A stretch of 64,000 nucleotides of DNA from assembly GCA_024743175.1 (NCBI GenBank), contig JANSXA010000003.1:496001-560000 (forward strand), written 5' to 3'. The stretch is from Pseudomonadaceae bacterium (GTDB taxonomy: Bacteria; Pseudomonadota; Gammaproteobacteria; Pseudomonadales; Azotimanducaceae). Made by a program: the position numbers and the translations under genes. A model generated the notes under the pieces. The model had not been told where the DNA came from. It made no database searches and saw nothing but the letters and a program-made list of their open reading frames with translations. Every line of letters starts with the position of its first letter. The stretch's first letter is position 1. Shown in pieces: positions 25,198 through 36,900 of the stretch.

Positions 25198-27438
25198 TCA
25201 GTTCTCCCGGCTGAGGTTCTGCAACGCCATCAGTCGTCGTCCGTACTCGCCAGGGTCACGCCCTGACTGACGCCGCCAGTACACGGCAGCGCTGAGACTC
25301 TGGACATCATAAGGGTGTCGTTGCAGCACACGATCCAGTGTGTTGAACGCGGATTGAACCTGGTTCTGGCCGTGCAGGGCCACAGCAAGCACATAGCCGT
25401 AGCGCGCCACTTCGGGTGCAAGCTCCGCGGCGCGTGTTAACGCAGCCAGTGCCTGCTCAGCACGTCTTTGCCGCACCAGCCACAAACCATACACGTGATG
25501 AATATCTGCAGCGTCGGGTCTGATGACAAGGGCGGACGTCAGAAGTGCACCGCCCTGCGCTTCTCGATCTGTTGCACGGTACAGGTCGACGAGATTAACG
25601 ACCGCTGCTTCGTGTCCCGGTTCGATTTGTAAAGCCTTCTGATAGGCAGCTTCGGCACCTGTAATGTCTTTGCGTCGAGTCAGCAGAACGCCAAGATTAA
25701 CGTGTGCTTCGGGACGATCTGCGTCGAGCGCAAGCATCTCAAGATACTCAGCCAGTCCCTGGCTGTATGCGCTGGCAGCTGATGGTGTCAAAGTTCCCGG
25801 GGGTAGATCTGCCAGTGCAAGCACTGCAGCCAGTCTGACCTCACGCACTGGGTCCCGTAACAGCGGCGACAGCAGCTTTGCGCGAACGGGCAGAGGGGTT
25901 GCGGTCAATGTCTGGACTGCACTGCGCCGCACGAGTGGTGAAGTGTCCGTCAGGTTGTTGCTAACAACCTGTTCGATATTGCTGTCTAACCACTGACCGA
26001 GCGCTGTTATTGCACTGGCGCGTGCCATAGCAGACTGGCGGGTATCTCGCACGACCCGGATCAAGGCATCACGTGACTGCGGTGCCCCCTGTGCGGCGAG
26101 AAAAAGGGCGGTGCCATGCTGCTGATAGCCGATGGCCGGCTTGTTTTCAGTCCAGGTCTCGATCTGGCTGGTGGCCCAAGCCGCAGTTTGATCGGTATGA
26201 CAGCTGTTGCATGCGTTTGGTACGCCGATGGATGTTGTCAGATCAGGTCGCGGAACGCGAAAGCTATGGTCCCGGCGTGGATCCACCACCATGTAGGTGA
26301 CTTCCGGCATATGACAATTCACACAACGAGCGCCAGAGCTGGTTGGATCATGGTGGTGGTGTGTTCTGATTGCATAATCACCCACGCTATGGCAGCTCAG
26401 ACACGTGGCATCACCTGGCAGTCGCAGATCTAACGAGTGAGGATTGTGGCAGTCGCTGCAGGTAACACCGGCCGCATGCATGCGACTCTGCAGAAACGAG
26501 CCGTGTACAAAAACTTCATCAAGAATCTGGCCGTCGGGGTGGTAGAGGCCTGCTTCCAGGGTCGCCAGCCGATAGAAATCACCCAGGGGTTTGCCGTGTT
26601 GATAGTCATTTGCCAGTCTGCCTCGTCGAGAATGGCACCGAGCGCAGGTATCGATTTCAAAACTGCTGGTAAGCGGTGCACTGCGTTGAGGTTTGCCGTT
26701 CTCAGGGTTGTTCAGCCAGGAGACACCGTGACGCTCATTCAGACGGATCTCTAATTGCGGGTTGTTATCCCGTTCCGGTTGCTTTGCCCACTCGATATGT
26801 TCTGCACCCGGCCCGTGGCAGGCCTCGCAGCTCACATCTATTTCTGCATAGCTGGTGTTATACGTGTTAGTGGTTGCGTCAAAGCGCTTCTGCAGATCTG
26901 TTGAATGGCACTCTGCACACATGTGGTTCCAGTTCTGATTGATGGCCGTCCAGTGCAGGCGATCACCGGACCTGGGGATGTCGTCCGGATAAAGATGGAA
27001 CCAGCGTTGTCCGCCCGCTTGTTTTGGCCTGCTGTCCCAGGCAATACCAAATGCCTGTAGCCGTCCGCCTGGAAGGGCGATGAGATACTGCTGCAGTGGG
27101 CTTACACCAAATGTATAGCTGACTGCGTAGCTCTCGAGTTCACCGTCGGGTCCATCGGTGCGAATCATGTATCGCCCGTTGTCTCGATAGAATCGGGTTG
27201 TAGTTCCAGCCGCGGTGAACTGCGCATCATCAAAATTGCCGAGCACTGCCTGTGGCGTAGGGAGCTGCATGGCCAGATCGTGGTGAGAGCCTTGCCAGGC
27301 TGTGCTTTGCTGTTCGTGGCAGGAAGAGCACGCCTGGCCGCCGACATATCCTTCATGGTTGGCTGAAGCCATGACCGGGATGGCTGCAAGAATTGTCAGT
27401 GTGAGCAGCAAGCCAGCAGAAGTTTTTTGAAACAACAC
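25198..27438 (-). CDS. Octaheme c-type cytochrome with HEAT and TPR repeats
   Basis: An exported redox protein of about 746 residues. Eight CxxCH haem-binding motifs occur in order: CSSCH, CAECH, CEACH, CARCH, CSDCH, CLSCH, CVNCH, CNSCH (roughly residues 55-450), the last five spaced as in cytochrome c554/DmsE-like domains. After the haem part come HEAT-like helical repeats (about 470-590) and then TPR repeats (about 600-750; HVNLGVLLTRRKDITGAEAAYQKALQIEPG is one). A signal peptide (LLLTLTILAAIPVMASA) follows the GTG at 27438, which has TGGAAAC upstream; the frame opens at a TTG at 27492. It should act in periplasmic electron transfer with the repeats as a docking arm. Electron donor and acceptor unknown. 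Confidence 0.88.
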   Translation of the reverse strand: MLFQKTSAGLLLTLTILAAIPVMASANHEGYVGGQACSSCHEQQSTAWQGSHHDLAMQLPTPQAVLGNFDDAQFTAAGTTTRFYRDNGRYMIRTDGPDGELESYAVSYTFGVSPLQQYLIALPGGRLQAFGIAWDSRPKQAGGQRWFHLYPDDIPRSGDRLHWTAINQNWNHMCAECHSTDLQKRFDATTNTYNTSYAEIDVSCEACHGPGAEHIEWAKQPERDNNPQLEIRLNERHGVSWLNNPENGKPQRSAPLTSSFEIDTCARCHSRRGRLANDYQHGKPLGDFYRLATLEAGLYHPDGQILDEVFVHGSFLQSRMHAAGVTCSDCHNPHSLDLRLPGDATCLSCHSVGDYAIRTHHHHDPTSSGARCVNCHMPEVTYMVVDPRRDHSFRVPRPDLTTSIGVPNACNSCHTDQTAAWATSQIETWTENKPAIGYQQHGTALFLAAQGAPQSRDALIRVVRDTRQSAMARASAITALGQWLDSNIEQVVSNNLTDTSPLVRRSAVQTLTATPLPVRAKLLSPLLRDPVREVRLAAVLALADLPPGTLTPSAASAYSQGLAEYLEMLALDADRPEAHVNLGVLLTRRKDITGAEAAYQKALQIEPGHEAAVVNLVDLYRATDREAQGGALLTSALVIRPDAADIHHVYGLWLVRQRRAEQALAALTRAAELAPEVARYGYVLAVALHGQNQVQSAFNTLDRVLQRHPYDVQSLSAAVYWRRQSGRDPGEYGRRLMALQNLSREN

Positions 27439-27641
27439 GTAGTTTCCAGAGTCGACAATGCCGGCAAGCCTAGCCCAGGGAGGTGTTGGCAATCAAACAC
27501 GGTCCATTCCCGGCGTGGAATGAAGACCTGTACTTACAAAGCTCGGATATTATTCAGGTGTTTGTCAGGTTCAACCGTGTAGGCTTGTTCAGTGGTATGT
27601 ACCGGAACTTTGGTAGCGGTATTCACTCAGACAATACTGCG

Positions 27642-29423
27642 ATGATAATGCGTTTAAATACATGGGTTGCAAACCTGGCGGCACTGGGGCTGATTTTTGT
27701 CAGTACATTTTCCCATGCCGGTGTGAAAGTAGAGATTGAGGGTCTGTCTGAGGCGCTTGAAGACAATGCAATTGCTTATCTCAGTCTGAGCACCCGAGCA
27801 AAACGCGCCTCCGAGGATGATGTACGTCTGTCTGCTGACAGTGTGAGGCGCTTGTATGGTCGCGCTACAGATGAGATCAGGCAAGCGCTGCAACCTTATG
27901 GGTATTACAACCCGGTGATTTCCAGCGAGCTGGAAGAATTAGAGCAATCTGAACCCACCGCAGAAACAGAGTTTGTGGCGCGTTTCAACGTAGACACCGG
28001 GCCACGTGTTCTCATCCGCGAATTAACCGTGGAGGTGGAAGGCGCTGCCCGCGACCTGCTGCAGATACAGACATTGCTGAAAGCCAGTCCGCTTGCACCA
28101 GGCCAGGCTCTGAACCATCAACAGTACGATGACTTTAAAACCAGTCTGCAGGGCGCCGCTTATCGAGCAGGATTTCTGGACGCGCGCTTCAGCGCCGCCG
28201 AAATGAAGGTTTACCCGGACCAGGCGGCAGCTGACATCAAACTTCTGCTCAAGGGTGGGCAGCGGTACTATTTTGGTCCGGTGCAGATTGAACAGGACAT
28301 TCTGGATGCCGCGTTTGTGCAACGCTTTGTTAAAATTGAACCGGGTGACCCATTTGATACGGAAAAGCTTGTCAGTCTCCAGCTTGCCCTGGCAGATAGC
28401 GCCTATTTTGCAAGTGTGGACATCGAGATACGTCGCAAAGACGCGGTCGAGTTCCATATTCCGGTGACGCTACGTGCAGATCCGATGAAGCCGCAGAAAT
28501 ACACTACGACACTGGGTTACGGTACAGATACTGGGCCACGCGCTGGTCTCGGCGTTGAGTTTCGTCGTATCAATCGGCTGGGACACCGTTTCAGTGCAGA
28601 AGTAGAAGGTTCTGCAAGGAATGCGGCTTTGGGTAGTGAATACCGGATCCCTGTCGCCAACGTAGATCAGGATCATCTGGCGTTTTTCTTCAAAACTGAG
28701 CAGCTCGAAATTGCCGACGCGCAAACCAACGAGTACAGCGTAGGTGTACGATTGCAGGACAACTGGTGGCTTTTTCGTCGTCAACTTTATCTGCGCTATA
28801 GTTCGGAAAACTTCAGGTTCGGCGATGAACCCTCGAACCGTGCGATTCTGCTCACCCCGGGTATAAGCCTGAACTATCAAACCGCTGATGACCTCACCTA
28901 TACCCGACGTGGATTTTCTGCAACGCTGGATGTCCATGGTGGTGTTGAAGGTCCGCTTACCGACACAACATTTCTGCAGGCATCTCTGTATGCCCATGCT
29001 GTTCTGCCTCTTGCCTCGCGTGCACGCCTGCTGATGCGGGGTGGATTTGGTGCCACAAGCACCAAGCACTTTGACGAATTGCCGCCGTCAGAAAGATTTT
29101 ATGCGGGTGGCGACCGCTCAGTACGCGGGTATGCGTTTGAAGCGCTCTCGCCGATAAACGAAAATGGAAATGAAGTGGGTGGACGCTATCTGACAACGGG
29201 CAGTATCGAGGTTGATTACCTGGTGCGCGGTAATCTGGGGGTCGCTGCTTTTTATGACGTAGGCAATGCGACCAGCGACTTTGAGTTTGATCTCAAATCC
29301 TCAGTAGGCATTGGACTGCGTTATCTGACCGCGGTAGGTATGATTCGGGTCGATATCGCGCACCCCTTGGACGATCCGGATACCAGTTTTCGAATCCATC
29401 TGACGGTGGGTCCCGACCTTTGA
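27642..29423 (+). CDS. tamA: Translocation and assembly module outer-membrane subunit TamA
   Basis: An Omp85-family outer-membrane protein. After a signal peptide (LAALGLIFVSTFSHA) come three POTRA-like domains (to about residue 290) and a C-terminal 16-strand beta-barrel, with the conserved RFYAGGDRSVRGYAFEALSP loop-6 motif and a final strand ending in RIHLTVGPDL. TamA works with TamB in moving phospholipid or folding autotransporters at the outer membrane. The frame opens at GTG 27483, but the signal peptide follows ATG 27642 (or ATG 27648). No good ribosome-binding site is visible. The stop overlaps the TTG start of tamB (TTGA), a strong sign of coupling. It is divergent from the octaheme cytochrome gene. 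Confidence 0.92.
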   Translation: MIMRLNTWVANLAALGLIFVSTFSHAGVKVEIEGLSEALEDNAIAYLSLSTRAKRASEDDVRLSADSVRRLYGRATDEIRQALQPYGYYNPVISSELEELEQSEPTAETEFVARFNVDTGPRVLIRELTVEVEGAARDLLQIQTLLKASPLAPGQALNHQQYDDFKTSLQGAAYRAGFLDARFSAAEMKVYPDQAAADIKLLLKGGQRYYFGPVQIEQDILDAAFVQRFVKIEPGDPFDTEKLVSLQLALADSAYFASVDIEIRRKDAVEFHIPVTLRADPMKPQKYTTTLGYGTDTGPRAGLGVEFRRINRLGHRFSAEVEGSARNAALGSEYRIPVANVDQDHLAFFFKTEQLEIADAQTNEYSVGVRLQDNWWLFRRQLYLRYSSENFRFGDEPSNRAILLTPGISLNYQTADDLTYTRRGFSATLDVHGGVEGPLTDTTFLQASLYAHAVLPLASRARLLMRGGFGATSTKHFDELPPSERFYAGGDRSVRGYAFEALSPINENGNEVGGRYLTTGSIEVDYLVRGNLGVAAFYDVGNATSDFEFDLKSSVGIGLRYLTAVGMIRVDIAHPLDDPDTSFRIHLTVGPDL

Positions 29424-32400
29424 CGCGAACCCGCCGCACAATATCCTGGTTAGCACTTGTTATCCTTGGGTTGCTGGTCGTTGTGCTGGTGACGCTCTGG
29501 ATAGCCTTTGCGAGCAATACCGGCAGTCGTTTTGTCCTGTCTCAAATTGAACGGTTGATGGATGACAAACTGATTATTGAGCAGGTTGAAGGCACGCTTG
29601 CAGGACCACTGGTGTTACGCGGCGTGCGTTATGAGAACGAACTAGTCGCCATTGAGTTACAACAGGCAAGTCTGGACTGGTTGCCCAGTGTAATTATTTT
29701 TTCCGACGCGCTTGTTCACGTAAAACACCTCCGGCTGAAGGGTTTGCGAGTGGAACTCACCCCTGCTGAGGTCGAAACGCTGGAAACATTGCCCCAGGAG
29801 CCGGCTATACCGGACCCGCTATCTCTGCCAGTCGCTATTCGCGTTGACGAGTTTGAGTTGGTTGAGGCGCTTGTGTTGCAGAAGGATCCGGTGACTGTCG
29901 AATCCATCGATCTCGTTCGCGTTGATCGGCTGGCAGCAGCTGATCTGCTCTGGGACGAGAGGGGTATTAACCTGCCCGACCTGGAGATCAAAACGCCCGA
30001 GATCCTCCTGACCGCAAATGGCGAAGTTAACCCGAAAGGGAACTGGCCGTTGCGTCTTGACGCGCTCTACAGCGTCGATATGTCGGGTCTGCAACTTCCT
30101 GATGTGTCCGCTGCTACGCAGGTCAGCGGCTCACTTGCGCAATTGGAGATACAGCAGAGGGTGGACGCGCCTTACGCGCTGGACGCAAGCGCGAACATTG
30201 TTGATGCTCTGGTAACGCCTCAGTGGCAAGCCAGTGTGAGAGTGCTGGGCGCAGAACTTCAGACACTGCGCTCAGATCTCCCTAACGTCCTGCTTGAGGC
30301 TGAACTCACCGCTCAAGGTGATGCATCTCAAGCTGGCCTGACGGTAGACATCAGTGCTGCGCAGAGTGCTCTGCGTGTTACAGGAGAATTGACCTTTGCT
30401 GGATCAAATGATGAAGGGACCGCTGTCGATCTCAACGCAGATTGGCAGAATCTGATCTGGCCACTGGATGCAGGCGATGTGAATCGGCTGTCGAGTAAGT
30501 TCGGTCATGCGGAGATTGCCGGCGAACTCGATGATTACCGGCTGAGTGTAGAAGCAGATCTGTTGTTGCCCGAATACCCACCTGGCAATCTGATCGTGTC
30601 AGGCACGGGTACAGACACCCTTTTTTCCATACAGAAGTTTGAGCTGGCTGTGCTGGGCGGATCTGTTCGGGGATTGGCAGAAGTAAACTGGCAATCGGGT
30701 CTGACATCCAGCTTCGACTTAACTGGAACAACAATAGATACCGGTGGCGTACTCCCCGGCTGGCCTGGAGAGCTGAATTTTGCCGTGCAGGGAGATGCAG
30801 AGCTTGCCGCGGATGCGCCGCTTGCAGATGCGCGCGTGAACGTCGCCAAGCTGGTTGTTGATGGCGTGCTTCGCGACAAACCTGTCAACGCAAAGGTCGC
30901 AGGAAAATATGCAGATGCGCAACTTGTACTGCCTTCATTTGAGTTGACCACCCTGGATACAACGCTGCAGGCGCAAGGCAACGTTGCGATAAGTGACACC
31001 GGCCGGACAGATTTTGACTGGCAGTTTTCTCTTGCTGACCTGTCGCTCTGGGAGCAGGGCGCGCAAGGGTCGGTGCAGGCGAGCGGCGAACTGGTCGGTA
31101 ATCTGAGTGAGCCGCGTTTGCGCACCAAAGTGGTTGTAAATGGTGTCGCGATACAAACGCTGAGCATTCACAATGCAGAGATCTCCGCGGACCTTGGTCT
31201 TGACCAGATGCCGCTGTCCATGCGCGCTGTTCTGCATGATGTAAATATTGCAGAAACGCCGTTGCAACGTGTTGCACTCGAGCTGACCGGTACCCATGCA
31301 GACCACACACTTGGACTGCGCGTTACACATGCAGATGGTGAAGCAGAAATTGCAGCCAAGGGTTCTCTGTCTACGCTGCCTGTACTGGGTGTCCTGGCGC
31401 CTGTTACAGAGTGGCAGGATGTTGTCTGGCAACTTGCGCTGCAGACCCTGAATATTGGACAGGAAGAACTCAGGGTTGCGCTTCTACCTGCAGAAGAAGT
31501 CGCGGCTTCAACAATCACACTTGGTGCTACCTCGTTTGACTTGCAGGACACGTGTTTCAGCGTGTCGGCAAACAGTCCGGACAATTCATCCGCTGAAAAT
31601 CTGCAGCGTTTGTGTGCTCAGGCGTCTGGTACGTACACAGACAATATCACTGGCCAGGTATCGTTGGATAACTTGTCAGTCGATTTGCTGGACAGGTTCC
31701 TGCCTGAGGGGTTGAGTCTGACAGGGAGAGTGAGCGGCGATCTGTTGGCAGATATGGATATTAATGCCGGAGCTGCGCAGGCTGATCTGTCACTGACTTC
31801 GAGTGCGGTTGTTCTGCGTAAGCTGACAGGCCAGGGCGACCTGCAGAGATTGCTCGAATTTGCACCCGGTATGCTGTCCGGAAAACTACGCGATGACACG
31901 CTGAGTGCGAATATCGAGTTGCCGCAGAGAGGCGACGAAGGCCTGCGAGCCAGTCTCAACATCGCCGCAGATCCTGGTGGAGGTTTCTCTGCCAGAGCCC
32001 TCGAAGCGGATGTTGTGGCCAAGCTCAGTGATCTCGACTGGTCTGCGGACTTTGTACCTGGCGTAAGCCAGCTCGACGGTGTGTTTAACAGCAATCTGCG
32101 CATAACTGGCACCGTTGCAGCGCCTAACCTGCAAGGTGATCTGATTCTGACAAATGGCAGTGCCACGCTTCCAGATCCCGGGCTCAGGCTGCGTGACGTC
32201 AACCTGACTTTGAGCGGCGGTGGCGATAACGATCTCACGCTGGAGGGGAGCGCGCTGTCCGGGCGCGGTGAGATGTCATTGTCAGGCGCATTGCAGGATG
32301 TTGGTCAAGGCATGCGTGGCCAGGTCAATATCACCGGCGAGCGGTTCCTGCTGCTCAATACTGTGGAGGCACAAATCATTGCTTCACCACAGGTGACTGC

Positions 32401-33274
32401 CCAGCTGGCGGAGGGCGCGGTTGAAATCTCCGGTGAGATTTCAGTAGACAAAGCCGACATAAAACTGGACAGCCTGCCGCAGTCTGCTGCGTCGGTGAGT
32501 GATGATCAGATCATCGTGACACCACAAACTGAAGGCATTGATGAGAGTGAAAATCTACAAATCACAACGAACATCAGGCTGCTATTGAACGACGCGGTTA
32601 CTTTTGAGGGGTTTGGTCTTGAGTCTACCTTTACCGGCGCGCTGGACATCCGTGATCTGCCGGATGAACCCACCACCGCCAAAGGTGAAGTCAGCGTTGT
32701 TGAAGGCCGTTATCAAGCCTATGGACAGGACTTAACCATTGAAAGAGGCCGGTTGTTGTTTGTCGGCGGTCCTATCGATCAACCCGGCCTGGATGTACGT
32801 GCGGTACGACAGGCCACACCGGATGTAAAAGTTGGCGTGATCGCGCGGGGTAGTCTTCGCGCACCTGAGTTTTCAATTTTTTCCCAGCCTTCAATGAGCC
32901 AGTCAAACCAGTTGGCGTACCTGATACTGGGGCGGCCGCTGAATGAGGGTACAACCAGCGAATCCTCAGCCTTGAGCAGAGCGGCGCTGGCGCTGGGCAT
33001 CCAGGGCGGAAACTATCTGACTGAACAGTATGGTGACAAACTCGGAGTGGACAACATAGGCATTGAAGCGCCAGCGGGTGAAACCAACGAGCAGGCTGCG
33101 TTGGTGGTGGGTAAATACCTGTCGCCAAAGCTCTATGTCAGTTACGGGATAGGTATTCTTGATGCCGTCAACACCCTGAAAATTGAATACATCCTGTCGA
33201 GCAAATGGCGCCTGACAAGTGAATCTTCCACCGAGAAAAGCGGTGCCGATCTGACCTATACCCTGGAACGTTAA
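29420..33274 (+). CDS. tamB: Translocation and assembly module inner-membrane subunit TamB
   Basis: A 1284-residue AsmA-like bridge protein. One N-terminal transmembrane helix (about residues 8-30, ISWLALVILGLLVVVLVTLW) anchors it in the inner membrane; the remainder is a long series of beta-strand repeats forming a hydrophobic groove across the periplasm. The C-terminal DUF490 domain is clear: QLAYLILGRPLNEG, GNYLTEQYGDKLGVDNIGIE and VGKYLSPKLYVSYGIGI. The start codon TTG overlaps the tamA stop by four bases. Partner of TamA. Length is near the usual 1250-1300 residues, so it appears complete. Confidence 0.94.
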   Translation: MTRTRRTISWLALVILGLLVVVLVTLWIAFASNTGSRFVLSQIERLMDDKLIIEQVEGTLAGPLVLRGVRYENELVAIELQQASLDWLPSVIIFSDALVHVKHLRLKGLRVELTPAEVETLETLPQEPAIPDPLSLPVAIRVDEFELVEALVLQKDPVTVESIDLVRVDRLAAADLLWDERGINLPDLEIKTPEILLTANGEVNPKGNWPLRLDALYSVDMSGLQLPDVSAATQVSGSLAQLEIQQRVDAPYALDASANIVDALVTPQWQASVRVLGAELQTLRSDLPNVLLEAELTAQGDASQAGLTVDISAAQSALRVTGELTFAGSNDEGTAVDLNADWQNLIWPLDAGDVNRLSSKFGHAEIAGELDDYRLSVEADLLLPEYPPGNLIVSGTGTDTLFSIQKFELAVLGGSVRGLAEVNWQSGLTSSFDLTGTTIDTGGVLPGWPGELNFAVQGDAELAADAPLADARVNVAKLVVDGVLRDKPVNAKVAGKYADAQLVLPSFELTTLDTTLQAQGNVAISDTGRTDFDWQFSLADLSLWEQGAQGSVQASGELVGNLSEPRLRTKVVVNGVAIQTLSIHNAEISADLGLDQMPLSMRAVLHDVNIAETPLQRVALELTGTHADHTLGLRVTHADGEAEIAAKGSLSTLPVLGVLAPVTEWQDVVWQLALQTLNIGQEELRVALLPAEEVAASTITLGATSFDLQDTCFSVSANSPDNSSAENLQRLCAQASGTYTDNITGQVSLDNLSVDLLDRFLPEGLSLTGRVSGDLLADMDINAGAAQADLSLTSSAVVLRKLTGQGDLQRLLEFAPGMLSGKLRDDTLSANIELPQRGDEGLRASLNIAADPGGGFSARALEADVVAKLSDLDWSADFVPGVSQLDGVFNSNLRITGTVAAPNLQGDLILTNGSATLPDPGLRLRDVNLTLSGGGDNDLTLEGSALSGRGEMSLSGALQDVGQGMRGQVNITGERFLLLNTVEAQIIASPQVTAQLAEGAVEISGEISVDKADIKLDSLPQSAASVSDDQIIVTPQTEGIDESENLQITTNIRLLLNDAVTFEGFGLESTFTGALDIRDLPDEPTTAKGEVSVVEGRYQAYGQDLTIERGRLLFVGGPIDQPGLDVRAVRQATPDVKVGVIARGSLRAPEFSIFSQPSMSQSNQLAYLILGRPLNEGTTSESSALSRAALALGIQGGNYLTEQYGDKLGVDNIGIEAPAGETNEQAALVVGKYLSPKLYVSYGIGILDAVNTLKIEYILSSKWRLTSESSTEKSGADLTYTLER

Positions 33275-33364
33275 GTATCGCTGCAAGCGCATTCAGTACC
33301 GCTTTCGCAGGCTTACCTCTTTCATGCAGAATGTGTCCTCGATTTAAAGACAAAGGAATGAGCG

Positions 33365-34135
33365 ATGAGTGAAGAGACAACCGAACAGGCGGTTCTGATT
33401 GAACGGCGAGGCCGGGTAATGGTCATTACCTTGAATCGTCCGGATGCGATGAACGCGATCAACGGTGCCCTGTCTCACGGACTGTTGAACGCCGTCAGAG
33501 AACTGGACCAGGACGATTCGTTAACAGCTGGCGTGATCACCGGTAGCGGGCGTGCCTTCTGCTCGGGCATGGACTTGAAAGCGTTTGCGCGGGGGGAAGA
33601 TATTGGGCCCCTTACCACTTTCATCCGTGAAGGCGCCAGCAAACCTCTAATCGCTGCAATCGAGGGCTACGCCCTTGCCGGTGGGTGTGAAATTGCACTG
33701 ACCTGCGATTTGTTAGTTGCCGGCAAAGGGGCAAAGATAGGCATTCGTGAAGTTAAGGTGGGCTTGTTTGCCGCTGCGGGCGGTGTGTTCCGCCTGCCTG
33801 CCCGTGTGGGATACACCAAGGCGATGGAAATGGCGGTGACCGGGGAGCCGATAACTGCTGAGGTGGCCCTGGAATGTGGCATGTTGAGTGAACTGGCTGA
33901 GCAGGGTGGGGCGCTGGAGGCGGCCATTGGCTGGGCTGAGCGTATTGCTGAGAATGCACCGCTTGCCGTTGCCGCTTCAAAGTCGCTGGTCCGTGCTGCT
34001 GCGCAAGGATACGACGAAGAGACGTTGTGGGAGATGCAGGTACCGTTGTCTGCAAAAGTATTCAGTTCCAACGATGCCAAAGAAGGCCCAAAAGCGTTTG
34101 CCGAGAAGCGCGCGCCGAACTGGACGGGTACCTAA
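33365..34135 (+). CDS. Enoyl-CoA hydratase/isomerase (crotonase family)
   Basis: A crotonase-fold protein of 256 residues that probably hydrates or isomerises an enoyl-CoA in fatty-acid or related degradation. The first oxyanion-hole block is GSGRAFCSGMDLKAF and the second is EGYALAGGCEIALTCDLLVA. Of the two usual catalytic Glu positions, the region GIREVKVGLFAAAGGVFRLP has Glu at the first and Ala-Gly near the second, so isomerase or a related reaction is as likely as hydratase. ATG follows a good AAGGAATGAGCG. It stands alone after tamB and is convergent with icd across a terminator. Confidence 0.92.
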   Translation: MSEETTEQAVLIERRGRVMVITLNRPDAMNAINGALSHGLLNAVRELDQDDSLTAGVITGSGRAFCSGMDLKAFARGEDIGPLTTFIREGASKPLIAAIEGYALAGGCEIALTCDLLVAGKGAKIGIREVKVGLFAAAGGVFRLPARVGYTKAMEMAVTGEPITAEVALECGMLSELAEQGGALEAAIGWAERIAENAPLAVAASKSLVRAAAQGYDEETLWEMQVPLSAKVFSSNDAKEGPKAFAEKRAPNWTGT

Positions 34136-34157
34136 ACACCAGGCAACCCGTGCCGAC

Positions 34158-34184
34158 AAAAAAGGGCGACCGGTGGTCGCCCTT
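34158..34184 (-). terminator. Rho-independent terminator of the isocitrate dehydrogenase gene
   Basis: A 10-bp perfect stem (34162-34171 with 34175-34184, AAGGGCGACC/GGTCGCCCTT) with a 3-nt loop. On the minus strand it is followed by a run of T (A residues 34158-34163 on the plus strand). It lies 24 bases beyond the icd stop and also separates it from the convergent enoyl-CoA hydratase gene. Confidence 0.85.
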
Positions 34185-34207
34185 CGTGTATCTACAAGTG
34201 GCCTGGC

Positions 34208-36547
<2,340 letters not shown>

Positions 36548-36580
36548 ACGCGAAGCCGGTATCAATCAGTGTGAGTCGTT

Positions 36581-36889
36581 TTAAGCAAGCTGCTGTCCGT
36601 AATCCCGCATGGCGCGTAGCAAAGGCGTCATCCTCTGTCCCGCGTCTGTGGGGGCATATTCATAGCGCAGCGGCTTGTCCTGATAGGGTATTTTTATCAG
36701 CAGACCCAGTTTAACCAGCTTTTTCAATCGATCAGCTAGCAGATTGGTCGGTATATGCTCCGGACTGCCGGCAAAGTCGGCAAAAGTACGGCGTTCAAAA
36801 AACAGCGCATCACGCATGATCAAGAGTGTCCATCGGTCTCCGATGACATCAAGGCTTCGTGCAATCGGACAGCTTGAACGATATTCCAT
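36581..36889 (-). CDS. HxlR-family transcriptional regulator
   Basis: A 102-residue winged-helix regulator. The N-terminal CPIARSLDVIGDRWTLLIMRDALFF is the HxlR signature, with a Cys at residue 7 that is often redox- or electrophile-sensitive in this family, followed by RRTFADFAG, IPTNLLADRLKKLVKLGLL (recognition helix) and a wing ending YEYAPTDAG. It follows the MATE gene after 11 bp with GGGAG before its ATG, so the two are co-transcribed. A palindrome overlapping the shared promoter at 38271-38288 is the likely binding site, giving autoregulation and pump control; this is inference. Confidence 0.92.
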   Translation of the reverse strand: MEYRSSCPIARSLDVIGDRWTLLIMRDALFFERRTFADFAGSPEHIPTNLLADRLKKLVKLGLLIKIPYQDKPLRYEYAPTDAGQRMTPLLRAMRDYGQQLA

Positions 36890-36900
36890 GGGTCAACTCC

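Noticed and set aside
30535-31167. Several minus-strand open frames of 140-210 residues within tamB
   Set aside because: They are Ser/Ala/Arg-rich frames opposite a continuous TamB coding sequence and lack ribosome-binding sites.
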